A stretch of DNA of 15,441 nt from an uncultured Lachnospiraceae bacterium. GTDB lineage: Bacteria > Bacillota > Clostridia > Lachnospirales > Lachnospiraceae. The notes under the pieces are model-generated. The model did no database searches. It saw only the letters and a list, made by a program, of their open reading frames with translations, and was not told the DNA's origin. The stretch lies in the NCBI GenBank assembly GCA_910577955.1, contig CAJTNC010000038.1, positions 1-15,441 on the forward strand, written 5' to 3'. This document shows positions 1 to 7,090 of the stretch, one piece after another (position 1 is the first letter of the stretch; each line of letters starts with the position of its first letter). Made by a program: the position numbers and the translations under genes.

Positions 1-19
1 AGAACCTGGGAGAAAGGAA

Positions 20-49
20 AATCCAATCACTTCCTAACATGATTGGATT
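20..49. repeat. 10-bp perfect inverted repeat with 10-base spacer
   Basis: AATCCAATCA (20-29) is followed after ten bases by its exact complement TGATTGGATT (40-49). The arms are AT-rich. Read on the minus strand, the second arm runs into TTTTCCTTTCT, so it could be a weak terminator for a minus-strand transcript. A two-fold operator is equally possible. No gene in the window decides between these. Confidence 0.5.
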
Positions 50-192
50 ATACGTGATAAATAGCTTTCTGTTTCGCCACAGGCAGGAAAAGATATCAGG
101 GTTTTCATCGGGATTTCAATCAGTTTACCAATTCCCGTATATTATGTGTTATAATGTTTATGTGATTTTGTTTTCCTCATTTTTTCCCTTAT

Positions 193-211
193 CAGGGCTT
201 ATAATGCCCTG
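193..211. promoter_or_regulatory. Perfect dyad enclosing a TATAAT box
   Basis: CAGGGC (193-198) and GCCCTG (206-211) are exact complements around TTATAAT (199-205), which contains a consensus -10 hexamer at 200-205. A second TATAAT lies at 220-225. A dyad centred on a -10 box is a common operator arrangement, so a repressor site for the methyltransferase transcript is possible. No good -35 hexamer was found at standard spacing, so the promoter itself is uncertain. Confidence 0.35.
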
Positions 212-369
212 TGGGAAGATATAATACAAGGGAAACTTTAAGGGAAAGTTCACCTGCGATAAATTTAGTATTTTCAAGGGTTAGCGGAGATTTTAATAAT
301 AAAATATAGCAGCTAATGTTTCCTTTAAAAATCATCAAATCACAATCGGATTTTGTAAGGAGACCGGCT

Positions 370-987
370 ATGAAAAATCCTTGGGAAGAAATTTCATTAT
401 CTGATTATGAAAATCATATGAGATTGGATTCTGTTATGCAGTTACAGGCCATGAACGAAATGATGAAGAGTCAATTTAATGACTATTCTGTCACAAATAT
501 TATGATATTAGGTATTGCCGGCGGCAACGGTCTTGAACATATTTCCAAAGATAAATTTGAGAAAGTTTACGGAGTAGATGTCAATTCCGATTATTTGAAA
601 GAGACTGCGCATAGATATTCCTGTTTAGATGGAATTTTGAATTGCCTATGTATTGATCTGATAAATGAAACGGATAAGCTGCCAAAGGCGGATATGGTTA
701 TAGCCAATCTATTGATCGAGTATATTGGCTATGAATGTTTTCAAAGAGCAGTCCGACAGGCAGATCCGAAATATGTTTCTTGTATGATTCAAATAAATTC
801 AGAGGGTAACTGGGTGTCGGAATCGCCATATTTGCACGCATTCGACGTACTGGAACAAGTACATCATCAAATAGAAGTACATACCTTAGAAAAGACCATG
901 CTTGAAATTGGCTATCATACAATAAAAACTTTGGAGTATGCGTTGCCTAATGGGAAAAAATTTATACAGATAGATTTTGAAAGATAG
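370..987 (+). CDS. Class I SAM-dependent methyltransferase
   Basis: Predicted cytoplasmic methyltransferase of 205 residues, substrate unknown. Motif I of the Rossmann SAM fold is visible as ILGIAGGNG (residues 46-54). It is followed by VYGVDVN with the ribose-binding acidic residue D70, and by the motif IV-like segment ADMVIANLLIEYI (107-119). The frame extends upstream to an ATG at 316. The start at 370 is preferred because AAGGAG (357-362) lies 7 bases before it and the fold does not need the extra 18 residues. It stands alone, converging on the minus-strand ABC operon with only 23 bases between them. The short form, without an obvious extra substrate domain, fits a small-molecule or peptide methylase. 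The family call is firm, the specificity is not. Confidence 0.85.
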   Translation: MKNPWEEISLSDYENHMRLDSVMQLQAMNEMMKSQFNDYSVTNIMILGIAGGNGLEHISKDKFEKVYGVDVNSDYLKETAHRYSCLDGILNCLCIDLINETDKLPKADMVIANLLIEYIGYECFQRAVRQADPKYVSCMIQINSEGNWVSESPYLHAFDVLEQVHHQIEVHTLEKTMLEIGYHTIKTLEYALPNGKKFIQIDFER

Positions 988-1010
988 AGGTCGATCTCTT
1001 CATTTGCGAC

Positions 1011-1919
1011 TTAAAATTCCCCTGATTTGTTATATTTTTTTGTTTTATTTAACAGAATGTAAATTCCGATCAATACAAGAACAGTAATACCGAGTATCAT
1101 ATACATCTGCTCAGTATTTATTAGATTTCCGGAAAAATAGAGATTGCAGTCAAGAGAATCTTTTATTTTTTCAACTACATCTGTCGGAATGCCCTGATTT
1201 TGCATTTCAGCGAGTGCCCCTTGCATTGTATGATTGCGAATAAGGGATGTGCCATAGGTGCCCGGCAAAAATGAGAGTATTTTTTGCAGTCCTTCGTCAA
1301 ATGATGAAATAGGCATATACGCACCACAAAGAAAACCGTATCCTGCACTAAGGATCGTCTCTACTGCTGAAATTTGTCCATGCGTTGATAAGAAAAAGTT
1401 AATGATCGAAGATAATGCCGTTCCAAATAAAGCAAGAAGCAAAATATCAAGAAACAAAAAGAATACATCTGCGAGCGACATATACCAACCGACGACAGCC
1501 ACATAAGCAAGGCAGATACCCGCTGCAGAGAAGCAAATAATAAGTGTTGAAAGCAAGGCCGCAGCATAATAACTCAGAGAAAGTGCAGCTGACTTTACAG
1601 GAGATATTCTTAAATCTTTTATCGTGCCGTTTGCTTTATCTTGCACCATTAAAAAATTTGAACAGAAAGCAACCGTTATACACGAAACAGCAAGAATGGA
1701 GGAGATAAGTTGACCGCCTACAAGTCCCTCTATGATACCTTTTGATAATTTGGGGTAAGCAGATAAATTAGATGTAAAACTATCACGGTACGTATTTCCG
1801 AGAAAGGTTACATAAAGCACAAGCAGTATAGCAGGTGTGATCAAAGAGGTAACGAACATCCACTTATCTTTGAAAAGCAATTTGATATTTCTTTTATTAA
1901 GCGCAAGAAACGTATTCAT
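1011..1919 (-). CDS. ABC-2 type permease (DrrB-like exporter subunit)
   Basis: Integral membrane subunit of an efflux ABC transporter, 302 residues. A short cytoplasmic N-terminus leads into a first membrane helix (about 22-42). A large extracytoplasmic stretch follows, then a cluster of five hydrophobic helices. The segments QDKANGTIKDLRISPV and GFLCGAYMPISSF, with LPGTYGTSLIRN after them, are typical of ABC-2 permeases of the DrrB/antibiotic-efflux group. The start codon at 1919 overlaps the stop of the ATPase gene by 4 bases (ATGA), implying translational coupling, and GGGAGG lies upstream inside the ATPase gene. It should pair with the ATPase encoded at 2830-1916 to export a hydrophobic compound or peptide; the substrate cannot be read from the sequence. 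Confidence 0.9.
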   Translation of the reverse strand: MNTFLALNKRNIKLLFKDKWMFVTSLITPAILLVLYVTFLGNTYRDSFTSNLSAYPKLSKGIIEGLVGGQLISSILAVSCITVAFCSNFLMVQDKANGTIKDLRISPVKSAALSLSYYAAALLSTLIICFSAAGICLAYVAVVGWYMSLADVFFLFLDILLLALFGTALSSIINFFLSTHGQISAVETILSAGYGFLCGAYMPISSFDEGLQKILSFLPGTYGTSLIRNHTMQGALAEMQNQGIPTDVVEKIKDSLDCNLYFSGNLINTEQMYMILGITVLVLIGIYILLNKTKKYNKSGEF

Positions 1920-2830
1920 TTTTCTGTACCTCCCACCAACGTTTTCCCTGTGGCGGCAAGGAAAACATCATCCATTTTTCCTTTTGTTATTTCGTAATCA
2001 TTAAACAACTGTGGATTATGAATAATCAAATCAGTTGCGCTTTTTGTGTTCGGTACCGAAAGACGATAACCGTTTCGTATCTGCTCATATTTTACACCAA
2101 GTTCTCTGATAGCATCTTCATCTACACCGTAAATTGTGATGTAATCTCCGGTATAAATATTTTTTAATTCAAGCGGAGTACCCTCTGCGGATATTTTCCC
2201 ATCATCGATGATTACAACATAATCAGCTTCTGCGGCTTCTTCCATATAATGCGTAGTTAAAAATACGGTCATATTTTCATCTTTGCGGAAACTTGATATA
2301 ACATTCCAAATGAGTCGGCGTGTCTGCGGATCGAGCCCTGTTGTCGGCTCATCAAGAATAAGGATTTTAGGCATATGAAACAAAGCCCTTGCAATATCGA
2401 TTCTTCGGCGTTGTCCTCCTGATAATTTACCGACGGTGCGTTTCAATAGATTTTCAATTTCTAGTATTTCGGCAAGTTCCGAAAGCCGATTCTTAAATTC
2501 TGTTCCGGTAATACCGTATAAAGCGGCCCGACTTTCCAAATTATCATAAACAGAAAGGGCGGTATCCAAGACAGATGCTTGAAAAACTACCCCCAGTTCA
2601 CGCTTAATAAAGTCCATATCCTTATCTGAATCGTGTTCGTCAATAAAAATGCTCCCGCTGTCTTTTGACAGTTGTCCGCACATAATATTGATTGTGGTTG
2701 ATTTTCCTGCCCCATTGATACCAAGAAAGGCAAATAACTCTCCCTCTTTTACATGGAAACTTAAATCTTGAACAGCTTTTACACTTCCGAAACTCTTGCT
2801 GAGATGATTGATTTGAATAATATTGCTCAT
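1916..2830 (-). CDS. ABC transporter ATPase (DrrA-like)
   Basis: Energy-coupling subunit of the exporter, 304 residues. Walker A is GINGAGKS (37-44), the Q-loop glutamine is Q84, the signature is LSGGQ (136-140), Walker B is ILILDEP (156-162) and the switch histidine is H194. All residues needed for ATP hydrolysis are present. After the nucleotide domain there is a C-terminal extension of about 80 residues ending in KGKMDDVFLAATGK. This extension (DUF4162-like) is typical of DrrA-type drug-export ATPases. AGAGGAAA lies just ahead of the start. The gene is first in a minus-strand operon divergent from the histidine kinase gene at 3002, so the two may share control from the 171-base intergenic region. 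Confidence 0.93.
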   Translation of the reverse strand: MSNIIQINHLSKSFGSVKAVQDLSFHVKEGELFAFLGINGAGKSTTINIMCGQLSKDSGSIFIDEHDSDKDMDFIKRELGVVFQASVLDTALSVYDNLESRAALYGITGTEFKNRLSELAEILEIENLLKRTVGKLSGGQRRRIDIARALFHMPKILILDEPTTGLDPQTRRLIWNVISSFRKDENMTVFLTTHYMEEAAEADYVVIIDDGKISAEGTPLELKNIYTGDYITIYGVDEDAIRELGVKYEQIRNGYRLSVPNTKSATDLIIHNPQLFNDYEITKGKMDDVFLAATGKTLVGGTEK

Positions 2831-2866
2831 TTAATTTCCTCTTCCACAGATTTACATATATATACC

Positions 2867-2895
2867 ATAACATAATATATTACCTAAGTCATCAA
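2867..2895 (-). promoter_or_regulatory. Candidate promoter of the DrrAB-like operon
   Basis: On the minus strand, TTGATG (2895-2890) and TGTTAT (2872-2867) are separated by 17 bases. They lie about 40 bases upstream of the ATPase start. The hexamers match consensus only partly (4/6 each), and the AT-rich surroundings offer alternatives. It stands back to back with the plus-strand promoter at 2902-2931. Confidence 0.35.
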
Positions 2896-2901
2896 TATCT
2901 T

Positions 2902-2931
2902 TTGTGCAGGAACATATTTCTATGTTATAAT
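2902..2931 (+). promoter_or_regulatory. Candidate promoter of the first two-component operon
   Basis: TTGTGC (2902-2907) and a perfect TATAAT (2926-2931) are 18 bases apart, about 70 bases before the kinase start. The -35 hexamer is embedded in TTGTGCA. This 7-mer is repeated exactly at 5021 in the repeat array before the first lipoprotein gene, so the adjacent LytTR regulator may also act here. Confidence 0.5.
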
Positions 2932-3001
2932 TCAGTAGGTGATTAGACTTTAGCGGGAAGGACTTTTGACGGAATAAGCAGGAAACAGCAGAGAGGCTAT
3001 C

Positions 3002-4309
3002 ATGATTTATATTGCAGACAATATATCAAACTATTTGATATATCTTTTTATAATTCATTTCGGATTCAGGTTAAACCCAAGAAAAAACAAGCTTTTTATT
3101 AGCGCCTCGGTTCTGGCTATGTTGTCTGCCGGGGTTTACAACGCATATTTTGATACAAACTCTCCGATCGTCTATATTTTTTGGAGCGCCGTTTCTATCT
3201 GTTTATTTTTTGAAGACAGATTGAGTCATCTGTTCGTGCTGAGCGCAGCCCTCATGTATTTCACGGGAATCATTGATACGTTCAGCGTTATGCTGATACA
3301 GATTGTTTTAATAGGCGGAGGAGTCAGCGGCACGGGGATAACTTGGTGGATGGAATCTGCCTACCTGCTCTCATTTTTGGTATACTTTCTGATATACTTG
3401 AAGCTCTTTAAGAAAAATGACATATATTTGTGCGATATAAAATTCAAGTATAAGTTTGCGCTTTTCATACAGGGAAGTATTTTCCAGATGTTCTATGATT
3501 ATGTTTTTTATTTCTTTGACGAAAATCATGCAAGGTATGGATTCGATGCCTATGCGGTATTTTTTATCAGCATAGCGGGGGCGATTTATTCCATTTTTCT
3601 TACGCTCGGCCTTGCCATAAAAAATATACAGTCAGACAGGCAGAACAGGGAATTGCAATCTTTTATGTATATGCAGAAACAGCAGTATGATTACCAATTA
3701 CAGCAGTCGGCGGCTGTACGGCGTTTTAGGCATGATTTGATAAATCATATGGGTGTTCTCAGAGAGTTGGCGAATCAAAAAAAGACAGAAGAGGTCAAAG
3801 AGTACATAGATACTATTTGGAAGATACAGGACGAGTTTGATTTGAAAATCCATACGGGAGACGGTCTGTTTGATGTAATCCTGAATTATTATTTATATTT
3901 GGCAGAAAAGGAAAATATAGATTTTACGGTGACAGGAAAACTGACAGGGAAAACAAGTTTAGAGATGTTTGATATTACGACACTGATGGGGAATATATTG
4001 CAGAATGCTCTGGAAGCAGCAGTACAAACAGCCGTTCCTAAAATCCGGGTTGAAATGATAGAACATAAAAAAGAAATTTTTATTGTTGTCAGCAATAGTG
4101 AGGTGAAAGAAATGAATATCCGGAAAGGGTTTCTCAGGACATCAAAAGCAGATAAGTCGAATCATGGATTCGGTCTGAAAAATGTTGCTGCTGCGGTCCG
4201 CAAATATCATGGGGAGTATTATACGGAATCCATAGTGGAAAATGGACAAGCAATGTTTAAAATCAGTATTGCCATCCCAAAAGTGATCTCTGAGGAGGAC
4301 AAGGCATGA
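3002..4309 (+). CDS. GHKL sensor histidine kinase (AgrC-like, HPK10 type)
   Basis: Membrane sensor kinase of 435 residues. The first 210 residues are mostly hydrophobic, with about six predicted membrane helices and no large extracellular domain, the layout of peptide-sensing AgrC-type kinases. A linker rich in Gln (about 211-240) leads to the H-box RRFRHDLINH with the likely phosphoacceptor H244. The ATPase part has the N-box NILQNALEAA (331-340) and G-box HGFGLKNV (388-395), as in the GHKL group that partners LytTR regulators. GAGAGG lies 5 bases before the start. The stop overlaps the start of the regulator gene by 4 bases, so the two are surely a pair. No AgrB or AgrD-like gene is seen nearby, so the signal is unknown and might be an external peptide. 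Confidence 0.92.
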   Translation: MIYIADNISNYLIYLFIIHFGFRLNPRKNKLFISASVLAMLSAGVYNAYFDTNSPIVYIFWSAVSICLFFEDRLSHLFVLSAALMYFTGIIDTFSVMLIQIVLIGGGVSGTGITWWMESAYLLSFLVYFLIYLKLFKKNDIYLCDIKFKYKFALFIQGSIFQMFYDYVFYFFDENHARYGFDAYAVFFISIAGAIYSIFLTLGLAIKNIQSDRQNRELQSFMYMQKQQYDYQLQQSAAVRRFRHDLINHMGVLRELANQKKTEEVKEYIDTIWKIQDEFDLKIHTGDGLFDVILNYYLYLAEKENIDFTVTGKLTGKTSLEMFDITTLMGNILQNALEAAVQTAVPKIRVEMIEHKKEIFIVVSNSEVKEMNIRKGFLRTSKADKSNHGFGLKNVAAAVRKYHGEYYTESIVENGQAMFKISIAIPKVISEEDKA

Positions 4310-5010
4310 AAATAGGTATTGTGGAAGATGAGCCGGTATGGAGAAATAAGATAAAGGCATCAATTGAAAAATACTGCACAGATAAAAATATTTCTGCTCA
4401 GGTTAAAGCCTATGATAATGAAAAAGATTTTACGGAAAATGCAGATGCGGATTTATTGTTTCTGGATATCGAGCTTGCAGAAGGTGAAGATGGTTTCAGG
4501 ATAGCTGAAAAATTGATGGATTCCGGAAGTCAGTGCAAGATATGTTTTTTAACGTCACATACGGAAATGGCCAGATACGGATACAAAGTGAATGCATTCA
4601 GATACATCGATAAGAAATATCTCGAAGAAATAGACGAGGCGCTTGATTCCTTCTTTAAAACCAAGATTCAGGAAAGAACCATTTATTGTAAGGATACCGC
4701 AGGGATCCGGCACAGGATAAATTTAAGAGAGCTTTTGCTTATCGAGACGAGTGGGAGAAAATTAAGATATCTCATGCGAAACGGCGATGAGCATATTTGT
4801 GAAGGACGGATATCCGAGACAGCGCAAAGCCTGTCTCCATTTGGCTTTTCTTGTGTTCAGCGCTCGTATATCGTCAATTTAAAATATATTGAAAGTGTAA
4901 ACAGCCACGAGATCATGCTCTGTAACGGGTTAAAGATAGCGATCGGCAGGGTTCACAGCAAAGAGTTTAAGAAAGAGTTTTTCAGATGGAGAATGTTGTT
5001 CGATGACTAA
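4306..5010 (+). CDS. LytTR-family response regulator (AgrA-like)
   Basis: Transcription regulator of 234 residues and cognate of the preceding kinase. The receiver domain (1 to about 120) has acidic residues E7 and D8, the phosphoacceptor D54 in LFLDIEL, the switch threonine T83 and a conserved lysine at K103. The usual KP after that lysine is absent, as in several AgrA-type receivers. The C-terminal LytTR DNA-binding domain (about 125-230) shows YCKDTAGIRHRINL, LLLIETSGRKLRYLM and CVQRSYIVNLKYIESV, typical of the family. ATGA overlap with the kinase gene implies coupled translation. The most likely target is the promoter just downstream (5021-5082), which carries tandem repeats with the one-and-two-turn spacing LytTR proteins use. 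The target is inferred. Confidence 0.93.
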   Translation: MKIGIVEDEPVWRNKIKASIEKYCTDKNISAQVKAYDNEKDFTENADADLLFLDIELAEGEDGFRIAEKLMDSGSQCKICFLTSHTEMARYGYKVNAFRYIDKKYLEEIDEALDSFFKTKIQERTIYCKDTAGIRHRINLRELLLIETSGRKLRYLMRNGDEHICEGRISETAQSLSPFGFSCVQRSYIVNLKYIESVNSHEIMLCNGLKIAIGRVHSKEFKKEFFRWRMLFDD

Positions 5011-5020
5011 TTCGTGTCGT

Positions 5021-5082
5021 TTGTGCAAAAAATATGTCTTTTATGCAGATAACATGCCATTTTTTTCTCAGTGTGGTATAAA
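5021..5082 (+). promoter_or_regulatory. Tandem-repeat operator and promoter of the first lipoprotein gene
   Basis: TTGTGCAAAAAATATGTC (from 5021) and TTATGCAGATAACATGCC (from 5041) match in most positions and start 20 bases apart. They end where a -35 box would sit. TGTGGTAT (5072-5079) follows, giving a TATAAA -10 at 5077-5082, with no recognisable -35 hexamer. Direct repeats of about 20-22 bases replacing a poor -35 are the usual layout of promoters activated by LytTR regulators. The repeats do not closely match published AgrA/ComE consensus, so the binding protein is inferred from position. Confidence 0.5.
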
Positions 5083-5094
5083 AACAGTAAACGG

Positions 5095-5119
5095 CATGAT
5101 AGAAAAAGCAGGTATCATG
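5095..5119. repeat. 7-bp inverted repeat in the leader of the first lipoprotein gene
   Basis: CATGATA (5095-5101) and TATCATG (5113-5119) are exact complements with an 11-base loop. They lie downstream of the proposed -10 box and about 58 bases before the start codon, so in the transcript they could form a hairpin. A DNA-level operator is also possible. Confidence 0.4.
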
Positions 5120-5176
5120 TAATAATGGCGCCGGAAAAAGTCAGGAGATATAGCGCAGAAATGAGGAGAATGGTTC

Positions 5177-6268
5177 ATGAAAAAAATGAGAATGAAAATG
5201 GCAATGATAATGATCGTGTTTGTGTGTACGCTTTCGTCATGCGGAAAGCCGGAGGATTTCGGCAATACGCAAATGGATGCAGAAGGCAGCATAAAAGAAA
5301 TTTCCGAAGAAAATCCGCAGGCAGTATCCGATGAAGCCGAAGCGGATTCGTATGAGGGCGAATCCGATGATTATGATGCGGATGCCGAACCGGAACATCC
5401 GACAGGAGAATATGATTATGAGGGCGAATATAACAGTTATGATGTAAACGAGCCGGCGCTGGAAATAAAGAAAAATGATGACGGGACTTATCAGATCCAG
5501 ATAGACTTATTCAGGTTGTACTCGTTAGATGATGGTACCGGTAAGGAAACGGAAAAAGGATTGGAATTTGCAGCTGCAGGTCCCGGCGGAAATGAAGTGA
5601 ATGGAGTAATAAAACTGGAAGAGGATATTGCGGCCGTAACCATCTTTGGTCAGGAATGGCTTGATTTTGCAGGATTAAGTGAATATAGATTTTACAAAAC
5701 ATCTGATGTGCCAAACATACAGGAGATAGAAAATACGAGTCCGGAAATGTCGGCGGATGAGCTGTTAGATTCCTTTATCAATGGCCGGATAAGCGCCGTT
5801 GACTCAACAGATTTGACATCGACGTTTTATATTACCGACTTGAATATGGACTCTGAAGAAGAGAACGCTTATTCTATTGGGGAGAAAGTGGATCTTGACA
5901 ATGACGGCGAAAACGAACTGATTCTTAACGGGCCTTACGGCGGAATATATCTGGATGCGCGTGATAACATGGTATATGAATTTGCCGGAGGAGACGGCAC
6001 TGCGCTCATTCTTTCTTATATCTATTATTATAACGGGGAGATATGGATTATGTACAGCAACAGATCGAGTGCAGGATTTGAATGGTACCATATGGAAAAA
6101 TTTGAAGGCGCTGATCATTTAGTTGCAGAAATGGATTTCGGCGAGGAATTTGACCAAAATAATCCGGAGGCAGGCATAAAATATACTTTGAATGGAGCCG
6201 AAATTTCATATGATGAATATATGGCATTAGGCAGTAAAATTTTCGCCGCTGAAGTATATACAAACTGA
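5177..6268 (+). CDS. Acidic lipoprotein of unknown function
   Basis: Predicted secreted, membrane-anchored lipoprotein of 363 residues. A Lys/Met-rich N-terminus and hydrophobic core lead to the lipobox LSSC with Cys22. Residues about 43-92 form a strongly acidic, Tyr-containing low-complexity linker with degenerate units such as SYEGES, DYDADAE and DYEGEY. The rest looks globular. It contains DLDNDGENEL (239-248), which resembles the Asp-rich calcium loop of VCBS/FG-GAP and dockerin-like proteins, followed by a Tyr/Trp-rich beta-like part. I do not recognise the family. AGGAGAA lies 6 bases before the chosen ATG; other Met codons at residues 4, 6, 8 and 10 are possible starts but shorten the signal peptide. 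Set between two two-component pairs, it may be a regulated output or a sensor accessory. Confidence 0.82.
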   Translation: MKKMRMKMAMIMIVFVCTLSSCGKPEDFGNTQMDAEGSIKEISEENPQAVSDEAEADSYEGESDDYDADAEPEHPTGEYDYEGEYNSYDVNEPALEIKKNDDGTYQIQIDLFRLYSLDDGTGKETEKGLEFAAAGPGGNEVNGVIKLEEDIAAVTIFGQEWLDFAGLSEYRFYKTSDVPNIQEIENTSPEMSADELLDSFINGRISAVDSTDLTSTFYITDLNMDSEEENAYSIGEKVDLDNDGENELILNGPYGGIYLDARDNMVYEFAGGDGTALILSYIYYYNGEIWIMYSNRSSAGFEWYHMEKFEGADHLVAEMDFGEEFDQNNPEAGIKYTLNGAEISYDEYMALGSKIFAAEVYTN

Positions 6269-6361
6269 GAGAAATCGGTGTGGCCGCGGACGAAGCATAT
6301 ATTATGTAAAGCCAAAAGAATCATGGAAATGAATTTTTGTTTTGCGGAGAGGGAATGAGGT

Positions 6362-7090
6362 ATGTACAGGATTGGGATCTGTGATGACGACAAAGAACTG
6401 TGTTCCGGATTGGAAGAACAAATTTATTCCATAGCAAAAGGATTGTCGGTGAAAGCAGATGTTGAGGTTTGGCATTCCGGTGAAAGTATATTAAATGACT
6501 TGCAGAAAGGCACGCAGCTGGATTTGATATTTTTAGACATCGAATTGGTGCAGGCAGACGGCATATTGGTGGGGAAGTTTATTCGCAATGAAATGGATGA
6601 CATAAGTACCCACATAGTATACATTTCTTCCAGACAGACATATGCAATGCAGTTGTTCAAGATCCAGCCTCTTGATTTTTTGGTAAAACCCATATCCGAT
6701 GCGCAGATAAAGGAGGTTCTTCTCAGGAGCATCAGGCAGAGGCAGAGCCTCAAAAGCAGCTTCGAGTACCAAAAAGGGGGTGCAATATTCAGGATCCCGA
6801 CAAAGGATATTGCTTATTTAACGAGTATGGACAAGAAGATCCGGCTTGTTACAAGAGACGGTGAAGAGGAATTTTACGGAAAGCTGAAAAATATTATAGA
6901 TGAGCTTCCTGCGGATTTTATGATGATACACAAGTCCCATATTATCAATCAGGTATATGTCAGCGAATACGCTTACGACTGCGTAAAAATGTCTGACGGA
7001 ACGGTTTTAAATATCAGTAAGCCGTATCGGAAAGAAATTAGAGGAAAAATAAAGCAACATCGGAGAGCAGAAATATATGGTGACTTATAG
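6362..7090 (+). CDS. LytTR-family response regulator, second system
   Basis: Regulator of 242 residues. The receiver domain has D8-D10 acidic residues, phosphoacceptor D59 in LIFLDIEL, Ser89/Ser90 in the switch position and K109-P110 in FLVKP. The LytTR domain (about 135-235) includes KDIAYLTSMDKKIRLV, MIHKSHIINQVYV and a final KPYRKEI. GGAGAGGG lies 8 bases before the start, 93 bases after the lipoprotein gene, with no clear terminator between them. It may therefore be partly co-transcribed with that gene. The 3' end overlaps the kinase gene by 14 bases. Compared with the first regulator, this receiver keeps the canonical KP, so the two are diverged paralogues rather than a recent copy. Confidence 0.93.
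   Translation: MYRIGICDDDKELCSGLEEQIYSIAKGLSVKADVEVWHSGESILNDLQKGTQLDLIFLDIELVQADGILVGKFIRNEMDDISTHIVYISSRQTYAMQLFKIQPLDFLVKPISDAQIKEVLLRSIRQRQSLKSSFEYQKGGAIFRIPTKDIAYLTSMDKKIRLVTRDGEEEFYGKLKNIIDELPADFMMIHKSHIINQVYVSEYAYDCVKMSDGTVLNISKPYRKEIRGKIKQHRRAEIYGDL

Larger units (their letters stand above)
1..369. other. AT-rich leader region without a convincing gene
   Basis: No reading frame here looks like a protein gene. The only longer one (39-224) has no ribosome site and encodes an unremarkable, low-quality peptide. The stretch holds two perfect dyads (20-49 and 193-211, listed separately) and TATAAT hexamers at 150-155, 200-205 and 220-225. It also has a GGGAAACTTT / GGGAAAGTT near-repeat around 230-250. 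It probably carries the promoter and upstream control of the methyltransferase gene, and perhaps the end of an unseen upstream unit. Confidence 0.5.

Noticed and set aside
39..224. 61-codon plus-strand reading frame in the leader
   Set aside because: No ribosome site, it runs through promoter-like and dyad sequence, and the peptide has no protein-like pattern.
986..999. Short stem AGAGG-TCGA-TCTCT after the methyltransferase gene as a terminator
   Set aside because: Only five pairs including a G-T, and no clear T-run follows; too weak to call.
5071..5334. Plus-strand GTG frame overlapping the first lipoprotein gene
   Set aside because: It starts at the proposed -10 region, has no ribosome site and is in another frame of a lipoprotein gene with a clear signal peptide and ribosome site.
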